Assembly (NCBI RefSeq): GCF_036226685.1
Contig: NZ_CP109009.1
Span: 558,001 to 622,000 of the forward strand
Direction of reading: 5' to 3'
DNA from: Streptomyces sp. NBC_00690
GTDB taxonomy: Bacteria; Actinomycetota; Actinomycetes; Streptomycetales; Streptomycetaceae
DNA: 64,000 nt
The translations under genes were made by a program, and so were the position numbers. A model generated the notes under the pieces. The model was not told the origin of the DNA. It saw nothing but the letters and a program-made list of their open reading frames with translations, and made no database searches. Shown piece by piece: positions 54,213 through 62,771 of the stretch (the stretch's first letter is position 1; the number at the start of each line of letters is the position of its first letter).

Positions 54213-55133
54213 CTAGACGGGTCGGTGGTCCCAGCCCCGTGCGGTGCGGGTGAGCTCGCCGAAGCCGTACCGCAACAGCTCCTCGATCTCGCCCTCCTCG
54301 TCCGGCGTGGCATAGGCGAGGAGACGATCAGCGCCGCACAGGGTCAGCCACTGGCCTGCCTGGGCCAGGAGCCAGGGCAGAAGATCAGGATGCGGATCAT
54401 CGGGCAATCCGAGATCGGAGACATCTGCCATACCCATGGAGCGGGCGTGTCGTTCCGGGCGGTCCAGCGTGGTGTCCAACTCGATGAACGCGATCTCCTG
54501 GGCGTCCAGAACCGCGCCGAGCCGCGTTCCCCAGGCACCGAGTGTCCGGCGGACGGTCAGCCCGGCCAGGGGCGCAGGCCCCGGCGCGGGCAGGTCAGCG
54601 ACCCGTGCGAGAAGGAGGACCTCGGTCTGGCCGCTGTGCACGAAGCCCGCCCGCTCCAGTGCGGCGCGCACGTGGGGCCACTGGTCCGGCACACCGTAGA
54701 CGCCCGGAACGGGAAGCAGGCCATCCGCGTGCCGTGACCTCACGCCCCAACGGTTGAAGCGGGCGAGGCAGGCAGCCATCAGGAGATCGGCGGCCTGCTC
54801 GGCCATGGACTGCTCGCCGGCATCGATGTGGTGCAGGAACCAGCCGAGGTGGCCGGTGTCCCGGTAATCCTCGCCGACATCCGGATCGCTGCCGTAGCGC
54901 AGCAGATGGGCGGCGGCCACGATCCGTCCGGCGCCCTCCACCACGAGGGTGGTGCGCTCGGTGACCCAGGGGTCGGTGACGATCTCATCGGGGCAGCGTT
55001 CCAAGCTGCTGAGGACGGTGTTCACCGAGGCGACGGCGCCCGGGATGACGGCGGCGGCGTGCACATTGACCAAGGTGGTGAGCTGATCGCGATCTTCGCG
55101 ATGAAAGGTACGCACGTGCAACGAAGCGGGCAT
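54213..55133 (-). CDS. GNAT-like acetyltransferase
   Basis: A 306-residue protein with an N-terminal GNAT-like half (LHVRTFHREDRDQLTTLVN, TTLVVEGAGRIVAAAHLLRYG, then helical SMAEQAADLLMAACLARFNRWGV as the acetyl-CoA-contacting helix). A C-terminal half repeats the strand pattern (LTVRRTLGAWGTRLGAVLDAQEIAFIEL), suggesting two GNAT lobes. The substrate is unknown. GGAGG is seven bases before the ATG. It sits between two related secreted hydrolases that face each other, but shares no obvious pathway with them. Confidence 0.8.
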   Translation of the reverse strand: MPASLHVRTFHREDRDQLTTLVNVHAAAVIPGAVASVNTVLSSLERCPDEIVTDPWVTERTTLVVEGAGRIVAAAHLLRYGSDPDVGEDYRDTGHLGWFLHHIDAGEQSMAEQAADLLMAACLARFNRWGVRSRHADGLLPVPGVYGVPDQWPHVRAALERAGFVHSGQTEVLLLARVADLPAPGPAPLAGLTVRRTLGAWGTRLGAVLDAQEIAFIELDTTLDRPERHARSMGMADVSDLGLPDDPHPDLLPWLLAQAGQWLTLCGADRLLAYATPDEEGEIEELLRYGFGELTRTARGWDHRPV

Positions 55134-55275
55134 GACAGAGCCTCCGTGGAATGGATTGGGGAGGCCGCCATGAGGTGCGGTACGAAATTCACCCTAGCAG
55201 CCCGCCGGAGTACCCATCTGAACTGCGGCTCGTCCTCCCGTGCCCGGCCCATGCGGTACGGGCTCGCCTGCTGCG

Positions 55276-55302
55276 GCCGGGGCGGTGTGAGCCCGCCCCG
55301 GC
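55276..55302 (-). terminator. Hairpin after second hydrolase
   Basis: GCCGGGGCGG/CCGCCCCGGC, 10-bp stem and 7-base loop, 19 bases past the stop at 55321. Confidence 0.7.
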
Positions 55303-55320
55303 GCCGAGTGTTCCGTCAGG

Positions 55321-56451
55321 TCAGTTGCCGCGGCTCCACCGAAACTCGATCTCGGGGAACCGTCGTGAAGGCGCGCTCAAGAGCGGAGCAGGACGACGGG
55401 CGAGGAAGCGGCCGAAGAACGCGACCGCGTACGCGCGGGTGATCTCGGAAGCCCGGACGGGCGGGAGGGTACCGAACGCACCCTGCCAGTCCGCCGCGGG
55501 CCACACCGTGCGCAGGCCGATCGCCTCGGCGTAGGAGGGCAGATCGGTTGCGGTCAGATGTCCGCCGTCGGCCAGGTGGAGATGGCGTCCCCAGCCGTGG
55601 TGCGCGGCCCGCCACCGTCCCCAGCTCTCATGGTCCGGGGCGGAACTGAGGAGCAGATAGGGCCGGTCCAGTCCCACATCGGGGACCGTGGTGCCGAACA
55701 GCCCGCCGTCGAGGTTGAGGCCGGCGATGAATCGTCGGTCCTGGCGCATCGCCTCCGCAGCCGCGGGCCCGCCCATGGAGTGTCCCAGCAGTCCGATGCG
55801 GGGCGGCAGCACATGGCGTTCGGTCAGACGGTCCGCGACGAAGCGGAGGTCCGCGGCTCGCACGGCGATCTCCAGGCGGTCCTGGGCGTCCCAGTCGTCC
55901 GGGTTGGCGGGGAGCCCGCCGAGGATCAGACGCCCGTCGGGGAAGGCGACGACTGCGGCGTCGTGGGTGTGGTCGACCGCCGCCACCAGGTGCCCGTGCG
56001 AGGCGAGTTCGACGGCGAGGGACGTGGTCAGGGCGCGGACGGAACCGCGTCCGTGGCTGAGGAGGATCAAGGTGGGCAGGCGTGGTGCCCGGCGCCCGGC
56101 GCTCGCTCCGGTGCGAACGCGGGCCAACGCTCCGGCCGGTGCGCCCCAACCGGTCTCCAACAGCTGGGCGGCCCTCGGGTCGAGGTACGCGGTTTCGGGG
56201 GCTCCGGTGGGGGCGTTGGGGAACCAGAGCTGAACCATCAACTCGCGAGGACCGGGGCGGGGGGCCAGCGGGTCGGTGCGGGTCTGGTCGACCAAGGGGA
56301 AGGAACGGGTGGCCACGGCTAGTCCGCCCGAGGGTCGGGGCAGCGGCAGTGGGCTTCCGGTCAGGGGTGGGGCGGCGTGGGCGGTGCCGGGCAGGGCAGC
56401 CGCAACGGCCGCGCCTCCGGCCCCCAGCAGCAGGGAACGACGAGCGAGCAC
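55321..56451 (-). CDS. Secreted alpha/beta hydrolase, second PAF-acetylhydrolase-like copy
   Basis: A 376-residue paralogue of the hydrolase at 52884. GTG follows CAGGAGG by six bases. The N-terminus ARRSLLLGAGGAAVAAALPGTAHAA is a Tat-type signal (RRSLLL) rather than the Sec-type of its sibling. Shared blocks are FPLVDQTRTDPLAPRPGPRELMV, LPTLILLSHGRG, VAAVDHTHD, the GHSMGG nucleophile and LADGGHLTATD with the histidine. The final stretch (ARRPAPLLSAPSRRFPEIEF) also matches. A perfect 18-bp palindrome lies about 54-71 bases upstream of the start, a likely operator. Confidence 0.85.
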   Translation of the reverse strand: MLARRSLLLGAGGAAVAAALPGTAHAAPPLTGSPLPLPRPSGGLAVATRSFPLVDQTRTDPLAPRPGPRELMVQLWFPNAPTGAPETAYLDPRAAQLLETGWGAPAGALARVRTGASAGRRAPRLPTLILLSHGRGSVRALTTSLAVELASHGHLVAAVDHTHDAAVVAFPDGRLILGGLPANPDDWDAQDRLEIAVRAADLRFVADRLTERHVLPPRIGLLGHSMGGPAAAEAMRQDRRFIAGLNLDGGLFGTTVPDVGLDRPYLLLSSAPDHESWGRWRAAHHGWGRHLHLADGGHLTATDLPSYAEAIGLRTVWPAADWQGAFGTLPPVRASEITRAYAVAFFGRFLARRPAPLLSAPSRRFPEIEFRWSRGN

Positions 56452-57018
56452 CGAAACCTCCTGGGGCCGCGGGAGCGGGAGTGTTCCCGGGGCACGCACA
56501 CCATAATTGGTCCGGACCAATTTTCGTGAGGGTTTGGGGATCACGCATCTGACCTGTGCCGTAGTCGAGTCGTCCGAGGCCCGAACTCGGCATCTGTGCC
56601 TGCCCCGTGAGAGTCAGGGGCCGGCGCACCACCTCGTCGATCACCGCAGGGAAATGGGCCGAACGTCCCCCTGCGAGTGACTGCCCGTGGTTTCGGGTGG
56701 CTGTCGCAACCACTCTTTCGGGTCGGACCGGATCGAAGGATGAGGCATCTCCACGACATGTCTGTGCAGTTCGTGGCGGTAGCGCTGCCGCACCTGGGCA
56801 AGCGGGGAGCGCGGCCCACCGGCCGTCAAGAGGAGGAGAGTTGCCGACGAGCAGCCGTCCAGAACCATCGGCACCGCCGTGATGACGAACCGCGCTGACC
56901 GGCAGTGGGGAACGGAGCACCAGGTGTGCCCGGTACGCCGTCTGGGCAGTGCTGTGACGTCGTACGGCGCCGTCCCGCGTCCTGGGGTGGCGGCGCACCG
57001 GGTGGCTGGAGATGACTG
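56452..57018. other. Divergent promoter region
   Basis: 567 bases between the second hydrolase and the ABC transporter gene. It holds the palindrome at 56505-56522; I see no convincing gene in the remainder. Confidence 0.5.
56505..56522 (-). promoter_or_regulatory. Perfect 18-bp palindrome, DasR-like operator
   Basis: AATTGGTCCGGACCAATT is fully symmetrical. Its TGGTCNNGACCA core is the DasR-box core (consensus TGGTCTAGACCA) with CG in place of the central TA. It lies just upstream of the hydrolase start. A GntR-family (DasR) or TetR-family repressor is the likely binder. Confidence 0.55.
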
Positions 57019-58917
57019 ATGGCACGGACCGGACGAACACCGGGCGGAACGCACATCCACATGGCCGACGCAGGGCTGCGGGTGCGGGGCGGTAGAGAGG
57101 CACTCCACGGAGTGAGTCTCGACATCACGCCGGGACAACTCACGGCGATCGCGGGCGGCAGTGGCGCAGGCAAATCACTCCTGCTGGAACTGCTCGCCGG
57201 ATTACGCCTCCCCTCGACCGGTACGGTCCACCACGACGGCCGAACACCCGCGCAGGCCGCGGTGCCCTCCGGTTTTGTGCCGCAGGAGGACATCGTGCAC
57301 CGCGGCTTGGGCCTACGGCGCAGCCTGGAGTACGCGGCGCGGTTGCGTGGTGCCGCCGCCGACAGCGTCGAGGGCGTGTTGCGGGAGTTGGGGCTCGCCG
57401 AACGCGCCGAGCAGAGCGTGGGAACGCTCAGCGGAGGGGAACGGAAGCGCGCAGGCATCGCGGTCGAACTGCTGACCCGGCCGCGCGTCCTCTTCCTGGA
57501 CGAACCGACCTCCGGCCTCGACCCGGCGACCGGGGAACGGTTGATGGACACGCTGGCCGCACTGGCGTCCTCCGGGGTCACCGTGGTGCTGACCACCCAC
57601 TCCCCCGCCGACCTCGCCCGCTGCCACCAGGTGGTCTTCCTGACCCCGGACGGCGAGTTCGCCGGGTCCGGTACGCCGGACGAGGTGCTGCGGCGCTTCG
57701 ACGCACATGACTTCACCGCGGTGTACGCGGCGGTCGCCGAACCCTCCGGTGCAGTCGGTACTTCTGCCGCCGACGGCACCGCACGGCAAGCGCCGCAAAC
57801 ATCGGTCGGGGCGGTGGGAGCCGCGGAATCGATGGAATCGGTCAGGGCCGTGCCCGCCGCAACCATGGATACGGCTCCCGGCTCCGCCGACGGCGAGCGC
57901 GATCCCAGCCGCAGCGAGCACACCCGACCCGTCACACAAGGGACTCCACCACCGCCCGAGGCGCTACCGTCGCCGGTGATCGAGGAGTCCCTCGTGCGGT
58001 CACCGTCTTCGGGACCGGGCGCGGTCGGGCAGTGGTGGTTGTTGACCCGACGCGGGGGAGAACTCCTGGTGCGGGACCGACTGTCCGCGGCAATCATGGT
58101 GGGTTCGCCTCTGATGATCGTGGCCATGTTCGCGCTGCTGTTCCGCCCAGGGGTCTTCGATCCCGACCGACCGAGTCCGTCGTCGACGGCGATGGTCCTG
58201 TTCTGGATCGCGTTCGGCGCCTTCTTCTTCGGTCTCGCCTACGGTCTGCTGCAGATCTGCGGGGAGTTGGGCGTGGTCCGCCGCGAGCGGCTGACCACCT
58301 TGCGCCTCGGCCCCTATCTGGCGTCCAAGGTCACCCTGTTGTTGCCGGTGCTGGCCCTTGCGGACGCCCTTCTGCTCCTCGTCCTCCGGGTCGGGGACCG
58401 ACTGCCGGACGCCGGCATGGATGTGTACGGTTCGCTCTTCCTGACCAGCGCCCTGGCGTCGGCCGCTGGGCTCGCCCTGGGCCTGCTGACCTCCGCTTCG
58501 GTCGCGGACCCGGCCCAGGCCGCCCTCATGCTCCCGCTGTTGTGCTTCCCCCAGGTGCTGTTCTCTGGTGCTTTCGTACCGGTTCCGCTCATGGCGACGG
58601 CCGGTCAGTGGATCAGTGTGGCGATGACCAACCGCTGGGCGTTCGAGGCGCTGGGTTCCGGCGCTGATCTTGAAGGGCTGTGGGCTCGGGGGGGTTCACC
58701 CCTGGGCCGCCCGCTGCTCGCTTCGTACGGCGACAGCTTCGCTCATGAGCCGTGGACCAGGTGGCTCATCCTGATCGGGTTCTCGGTCCTCTTCATCTGG
58801 GTGGCGGGTTGGTTGCTGAACCGTCGGTGCCCCACCGTCCACCGGCCCATCGTGAGCCGCCGTCAGCAGGTCAGCCGGGGTGCGAGGCCCTCCGGGGAGG
58901 GCACGCTGTCCCGGTAG
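57019..58917 (+). CDS. ABC transporter, ATPase-permease fusion (ABCG-like), with TTA codon
   Basis: A 632-residue ATPase-first half-transporter. Walker A is GGSGAGKSLL, the signature LSGGERKR, Walker B LFLDEPTSGLDP, the H-loop TTHSPADL. A disordered linker spans about 240-325. Six membrane helices of the ABC-2 type follow to residue about 605 (AIMVGSPLMIVAMFALLF, SGAFVPVPLMATAGQW). This is the order of ABCG-type exporters. The Leu at residue 62 (57202-57204) is coded by TTA, so the gene should depend on the bldA tRNA. Its last 55 bases overlap the convergent PLP-enzyme gene. The substrate is unknown. Confidence 0.88.
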   Translation: MARTGRTPGGTHIHMADAGLRVRGGREALHGVSLDITPGQLTAIAGGSGAGKSLLLELLAGLRLPSTGTVHHDGRTPAQAAVPSGFVPQEDIVHRGLGLRRSLEYAARLRGAAADSVEGVLRELGLAERAEQSVGTLSGGERKRAGIAVELLTRPRVLFLDEPTSGLDPATGERLMDTLAALASSGVTVVLTTHSPADLARCHQVVFLTPDGEFAGSGTPDEVLRRFDAHDFTAVYAAVAEPSGAVGTSAADGTARQAPQTSVGAVGAAESMESVRAVPAATMDTAPGSADGERDPSRSEHTRPVTQGTPPPPEALPSPVIEESLVRSPSSGPGAVGQWWLLTRRGGELLVRDRLSAAIMVGSPLMIVAMFALLFRPGVFDPDRPSPSSTAMVLFWIAFGAFFFGLAYGLLQICGELGVVRRERLTTLRLGPYLASKVTLLLPVLALADALLLLVLRVGDRLPDAGMDVYGSLFLTSALASAAGLALGLLTSASVADPAQAALMLPLLCFPQVLFSGAFVPVPLMATAGQWISVAMTNRWAFEALGSGADLEGLWARGGSPLGRPLLASYGDSFAHEPWTRWLILIGFSVLFIWVAGWLLNRRCPTVHRPIVSRRQQVSRGARPSGEGTLSR

Positions 58918-60329
58918 GTGTGCAGGAGGAAGCGAAGCAGCGCATCGACGTCAGACGGCTGCGACGGCAGTCCCAGGGACACCCGGATCGCTCCGCCCGA
59001 TGGCAGCCCCAGACGGGTGAGGTACTCGTCGATCGTGGTGTTGTCACGGTGCCGGCCGGTGCGTTGAAGTGCTTTGAAACCGATGTCGAAGGCGGCTTCT
59101 CCAGCCCCCGGATTGCAGAAGCAGCCGGTGCGCAGGGAGATCCCGGCGCGGGCACTGTCCCGGGCGACGATGCGCTCGTCGACGACCGTGCCGTCGGCGT
59201 CGAGCACGTTGAGGGCCAGGGTGCCGCCCCGGCGATGGACTGTGCGCGGCCCGTAGAGCCGAACCAGAGGGCTGCCGTCGCCGTGGCGCAGCGCGAGCAG
59301 CCCCGACAGGAGGCGTGCGGTGAGCTGGGCGACGTGGTCGTGGACGGCTTCGATGCCGATGGACTCCACCCAGTCGATGCCGGTGCTGATCTCGGGTATC
59401 GCATGGAAGTCGACGCTGCCGTCCTCGAAGGCGGCTTCTCCTTCGGCGAGGCGGTGCCACTGTCCCTGGGCGCTCACCACCTGGATCGTGCCGCCCGAGA
59501 ACCAGGGGCGGCGCAGCAGGCCGAGCGCGGACTTCCTTGCGATGAGGCAGCCCACCCCGGTGGGGTAGCCGAAGACCTTGTACCAGCTCAGTACGGTGAA
59601 GTCGGCGGGCCAGCGACTGAGCCGCAGCCGGTTGGTGGGGGCGAAGGCGGCGGCATCGAGCAGCACGTGCCAGCCGTGTTGCTGTGCGTACGGTATCCAC
59701 TCCAGCGGGTGCTGCACGCCGCTGAAGTTGCTCTGGGCGGGAAAGGCGAACAGTCCGCGCCCGCCGCGGCGGGGACGCAGGGCGCGGCTGATGGCCGCGT
59801 CCGGGACGCGTAGCTCCGGTCCGGTGAGGGGGACGTAGGTGGTGGGGGCGCCGCGTGTTCGGGCGAACTCCCTCAGTCCGTTGACCGAGTTGTGGTTGTC
59901 GAGGGTGAGGAGGAGTCGTGCGTGGCGGGGGTGGAAGGGATAGCCCTCGCCGACGAGTCGACAGGCTGCGGTCGCGTTGGCCGTGAAGATGGCGGTGTAT
60001 TGGGAGGGGTCGGCGTCGACGAAGTCGAGCACCCTGTGTCTCGCCTCCTCGACGAGTGCGGTGGTGCTGGCGGATGCGGGACTGTCGGAGTGCGGGTTGC
60101 CGTACACGCCTTGGGTGAGTCGGTCCGCTTGGATGCGCAGTTGGCGGCGGGCGGGCAGCCCGGAGCCCGTGTAGTCGAGGTAGACATGGCTCGTTTCATC
60201 GAGGTAGCCGTATTCGGTGGCTCGCACGCCCGCAAAGTCCGCTTCCGTCATGGAGCCGGCATGTGCTCGATGTCGTGTGTCCTGACGTTTGTCGTCGGTG
60301 CCGGTTGTCCCGGTTCTGTCTTCGGCCAT
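58863..60329 (-). CDS. Class V aminotransferase, MOCS/cysteine-desulfurase-like
   Basis: A 488-residue PLP enzyme. The core runs YLDYTGSGLPARRQL, FTANATAACRLVGE, LDNHNSVNGLREFA, FSGVQHPLEWI, LLDAAAF and the PLP lysine in SWYKVFGYPTGVG. Near the C-terminus is RTGCFCNPGAGE, whose cysteines match the sulfur-carrying loop of the desulfurase half of molybdenum-cofactor sulfurases. It has no MOSC domain. It may supply sulfur to Mo-cofactor or another acceptor, or be an unrelated lyase. ATG 60329 is chosen (CAGGGGAC upstream). Its 3' end overlaps the ABC gene on the other strand by 55 bases. Confidence 0.85.
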   Translation of the reverse strand: MAEDRTGTTGTDDKRQDTRHRAHAGSMTEADFAGVRATEYGYLDETSHVYLDYTGSGLPARRQLRIQADRLTQGVYGNPHSDSPASASTTALVEEARHRVLDFVDADPSQYTAIFTANATAACRLVGEGYPFHPRHARLLLTLDNHNSVNGLREFARTRGAPTTYVPLTGPELRVPDAAISRALRPRRGGRGLFAFPAQSNFSGVQHPLEWIPYAQQHGWHVLLDAAAFAPTNRLRLSRWPADFTVLSWYKVFGYPTGVGCLIARKSALGLLRRPWFSGGTIQVVSAQGQWHRLAEGEAAFEDGSVDFHAIPEISTGIDWVESIGIEAVHDHVAQLTARLLSGLLALRHGDGSPLVRLYGPRTVHRRGGTLALNVLDADGTVVDERIVARDSARAGISLRTGCFCNPGAGEAAFDIGFKALQRTGRHRDNTTIDEYLTRLGLPSGGAIRVSLGLPSQPSDVDALLRFLLHTYRDSVPSPEGLAPRLTC

Positions 60330-61040
60330 GCTGTCCCCTGACCGTCGCCCCACTCCAGGATGCGTCCGGTGACCGTACGTCGGCAAGACGACCTCTCAGC
60401 GGGCGTCGGGCGGGTGAGTGCGAGGGGACGGATGGGGTGAAGACGGCGAGCCCCAGCTGCCCCATAGGAGTGGCGGATGGGAGCACATGGCGCACTGTCC
60501 GCGCATCGCCGCAGGCCACAGCAGTAGTGGATGCGCTGGCGGCGGAGGGCGGGAGGACGTGCGCCCCGGGGTGGAGCACAGGTCACCATCGGCGAACCCG
60601 GTGGGTCGACGGAAGAGATCTTGCGATGCCGGACAGGCCGTCCGATGGCCGCGGAAGCGATCAATTCGAGCCAAAGCGCCCAGGGATCCGGAGGAAGCCG
60701 TCCGGCTGGATGATCGACACGGATGGGTTCCCCGCAGTGGTCAAGCACATGCGCTCGAAGGAATCGAGACAACCTCCCCGGAGGGACTGCGGCTCTTCGA
60801 ACGATCGGGCCTTCTGTTCGACTCGGGGCACCCCAAGGCACACAGCGGGCCGGTGCCTGGGGCGTGGGAACGGGTCTTCCACGGGGTGGGCGAGCGTTTC
60901 GCCCGTTCCCGATCCCCGGGTGATGCCCGCGCGCCGATGGCCGCTACGGCCATCGGTGGCGTGTCGAGACGGTGCGGTCCCCGCAATCGGCGCACACCAG
61001 GTGACGATGGTGACCAGCCGTGACCTCTGGGGAGTGTGTG
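60330..61040. other. Divergent promoter region with possible gene remnant
   Basis: 711 bases with no intact gene. Minus-strand 60947-61027 reads a short segment resembling the metal-binding centre of Fur proteins; see the pseudogene entry. Confidence 0.45.
60947..61027 (-). pseudogene. Possible fragment of a Fur-family regulator
   Basis: The minus strand encodes GHHRHLVCADCGDRTV (60968-61015), close to the Fur-family zinc-binding stretch HHHHLVCxxCGxxxxV. No helix-turn-helix or dimerisation segment can be found on either side; the frame stops at 60944 and upstream is the antisense of the next gene. It could be a relic or chance similarity. Confidence 0.2.
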
Positions 61041-62048
61041 ATGGAACAGACCATGCGGGCCGTCGTCCTCGACGAGCCCGGGCCTGCGGACCGGTTGCAT
61101 CTGCGGGTGCTGCCGCTGCCCGATCCACCACCGGGCTGGGTGCGCATCGCGGTGCGGGCCTTCGGACTCAACCGATCGGAACTACACACCCGACTCGGCC
61201 TGGCACAGGGAGTCACCTTCCCCCGAGTGCTGGGCATCGAAGCCGTGGGAGTCGTGGACCACGACCCGGACGGGGTGTGGGCGGCCGGTCAGCAGGTCGT
61301 CACCATGATGGGCGGGATGGGGAGGAGCTACGACGGGGGGTACGCCGAGTACACCGTGGTTCCGCGCTCGCAGATCATCCCCTTCCGCTCGGCGCTGCCC
61401 TGGGAGGTGATCGGGGCGGTTCCCGAGACGCTCCAGACCGCCTACGGCTCGCTCACGACGGGGCTCGATCTCCAGCGGGGGCAAACGTTGCTGATCCGCG
61501 GTGGAACGTCCGCCCTGGGGCTGGCGGCGATCGCGCTCGCCAAGGACATCGGCGCGACCGTGCTCGCCACCACACGCAATCCGGCACGCACCACAGCGCT
61601 GAGCGAGCACGGCGTGGACCACCCGCTCGTCGACGATGGGGCCCTGGCGGAGCACGTGAGGGCGTTGGTGCCTCAGGGGGTCGATGCCGCGCTGGAGCTC
61701 GTCGGCACTCCCACGCTGCCGGACACCTTGGCCGCCACGCGCGTCCACGGCACGGTCTGCTTCACCGGCATGCTCTCGAACAAATGGACGGTGAAGGACT
61801 TCTATCCGATCGACTATCTGCCGCGCGGCGTGCGTCTGACCGCCTATGCGGGCGAGGCGGGCGACCTGCCCGCCGATGTCCTCCAGCGCAGCCTGGACCG
61901 GATCGGGTCCGGAGAGCTTTCCCTCGGCCCGGTGCACGTGTACGAGTTCGATGACATCAGAACGGCCCACCAGGACCTGGAGCAAGGCCGAAGGGCAGGA
62001 AAACTGGTCGTGCGCGTCGGCGAGAGAGGCACGGAAGGCACCATCTGA
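61041..62048 (+). CDS. Zinc-type alcohol dehydrogenase/quinone reductase (MDR family)
   Basis: A 335-residue medium-chain reductase. The N-terminal GroES-like domain carries MRAVVLDEPGP, GLNRSELHTRLGL and FPRVLGIEAVGVV. The NADPH-binding domain has TLLIRGGTSALGLAAIALAKDIG with the AxxGxxG-like ASxG turn typical of quinone oxidoreductases. No structural zinc cysteines are present, so it is probably zinc-independent. GGGGAG precedes the ATG by six bases. It likely reduces a quinone or enone with NADPH; the substrate is not predictable. It stands alone. Confidence 0.9.
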   Translation: MEQTMRAVVLDEPGPADRLHLRVLPLPDPPPGWVRIAVRAFGLNRSELHTRLGLAQGVTFPRVLGIEAVGVVDHDPDGVWAAGQQVVTMMGGMGRSYDGGYAEYTVVPRSQIIPFRSALPWEVIGAVPETLQTAYGSLTTGLDLQRGQTLLIRGGTSALGLAAIALAKDIGATVLATTRNPARTTALSEHGVDHPLVDDGALAEHVRALVPQGVDAALELVGTPTLPDTLAATRVHGTVCFTGMLSNKWTVKDFYPIDYLPRGVRLTAYAGEAGDLPADVLQRSLDRIGSGELSLGPVHVYEFDDIRTAHQDLEQGRRAGKLVVRVGERGTEGTI

Positions 62049-62387
62049 CGCAACACCGAAGGGAGACTCCATACTCTGGCATATGCGTCATCGATATGGT
62101 GCTGGCTGAATCTCCATGCAAAACACTGCTCAACAGACTCCATTTCATCGCCGTTTCCCCAGCGCCCGACAATCTGTCCACAAGGTCAAACAGACGAGAT
62201 TTCATCCATCGACATCAAGGCTCCTCAGAGAGAAAGCCCCTCACGAGGGAAGAAACTCCAACACTGTCCTCAACCACCACACTGCGGCCAACCACGGCAG
62301 CCATTAGCCTCACACCGAGGGGTAGCAAACCCACGAGACCGAACAGTTTCAGTCTCTTGATCTAAGCCCCCTCCCAGAGGGCAGCAT
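62049..62387. other. Lower-GC intergenic stretch
   Basis: 339 bases of clearly lower GC than the surroundings (visible from runs such as AAACTCCAACACTGTCCTC and CAGTTTCAGTCTCTTGATC). Open frames here lack ribosome binding sites and motifs. It may be foreign DNA. Confidence 0.5.
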
Positions 62388-62771
62388 CTATTTCTCGCCA
62401 GGAGTACCCTCCCGCACTTCGATGGTGCGCAGGGCACTGTCAAAAGCTTCCCGCTGCTGGGGCGACATCATCGCGACGAAGGAAACCACCGCCGCCTGAG
62501 GGCTGTCGCTCCTCGCCCATGCCTCCCTCATCAGGGTGGCTGCGTAGTCAGCCCTGGTCGAGACCGGGCTGTAGCGAAATGCCCGCCCTTCGAGCTCCCT
62601 ACGGAGCCAGCCCTTCTGATGCACCTTGTCCATCACGGTCATGACGGTCGTGTAGGCGATGGACCGGTCCCGTTGAAGATCTTCCAGGACCTCCCGAACC
62701 GTAACGGGGCGGTTCCAGCGCCACACGCGGGTCATCACCGCGTCTTCCAGCTCTCCCAACTGGCCTTTCAC
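62388..62771 (-). CDS. BlaI/MecI/CopY family repressor
   Basis: A 127-residue winged-helix repressor. VKGQLGELEDAVMTRVWRW, NRPVTVREVLEDLQRDRSIAYTTVMTVMDKVHQKGWL and RAFRYSPV are the family's DNA-binding blocks; the C-terminal half is the dimerisation helix pair. GTG at 62771 is chosen because a TTGGGT-17-TAGGCT promoter places the transcription start exactly on it, so the message is probably leaderless; a longer frame to 62831 has no ribosome binding site. No BlaR1-type sensor protease or beta-lactamase adjoins it, so its inducer and targets are unknown. Base composition is lower in GC than neighbours. Confidence 0.88.
   Translation of the reverse strand: MKGQLGELEDAVMTRVWRWNRPVTVREVLEDLQRDRSIAYTTVMTVMDKVHQKGWLRRELEGRAFRYSPVSTRADYAATLMREAWARSDSPQAAVVSFVAMMSPQQREAFDSALRTIEVREGTPGEK

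Noticed and set aside
62096..62365. 89-codon frame in the lower-GC stretch
   Set aside because: No ribosome binding site; Ser/Thr-rich composition looks like random translation.
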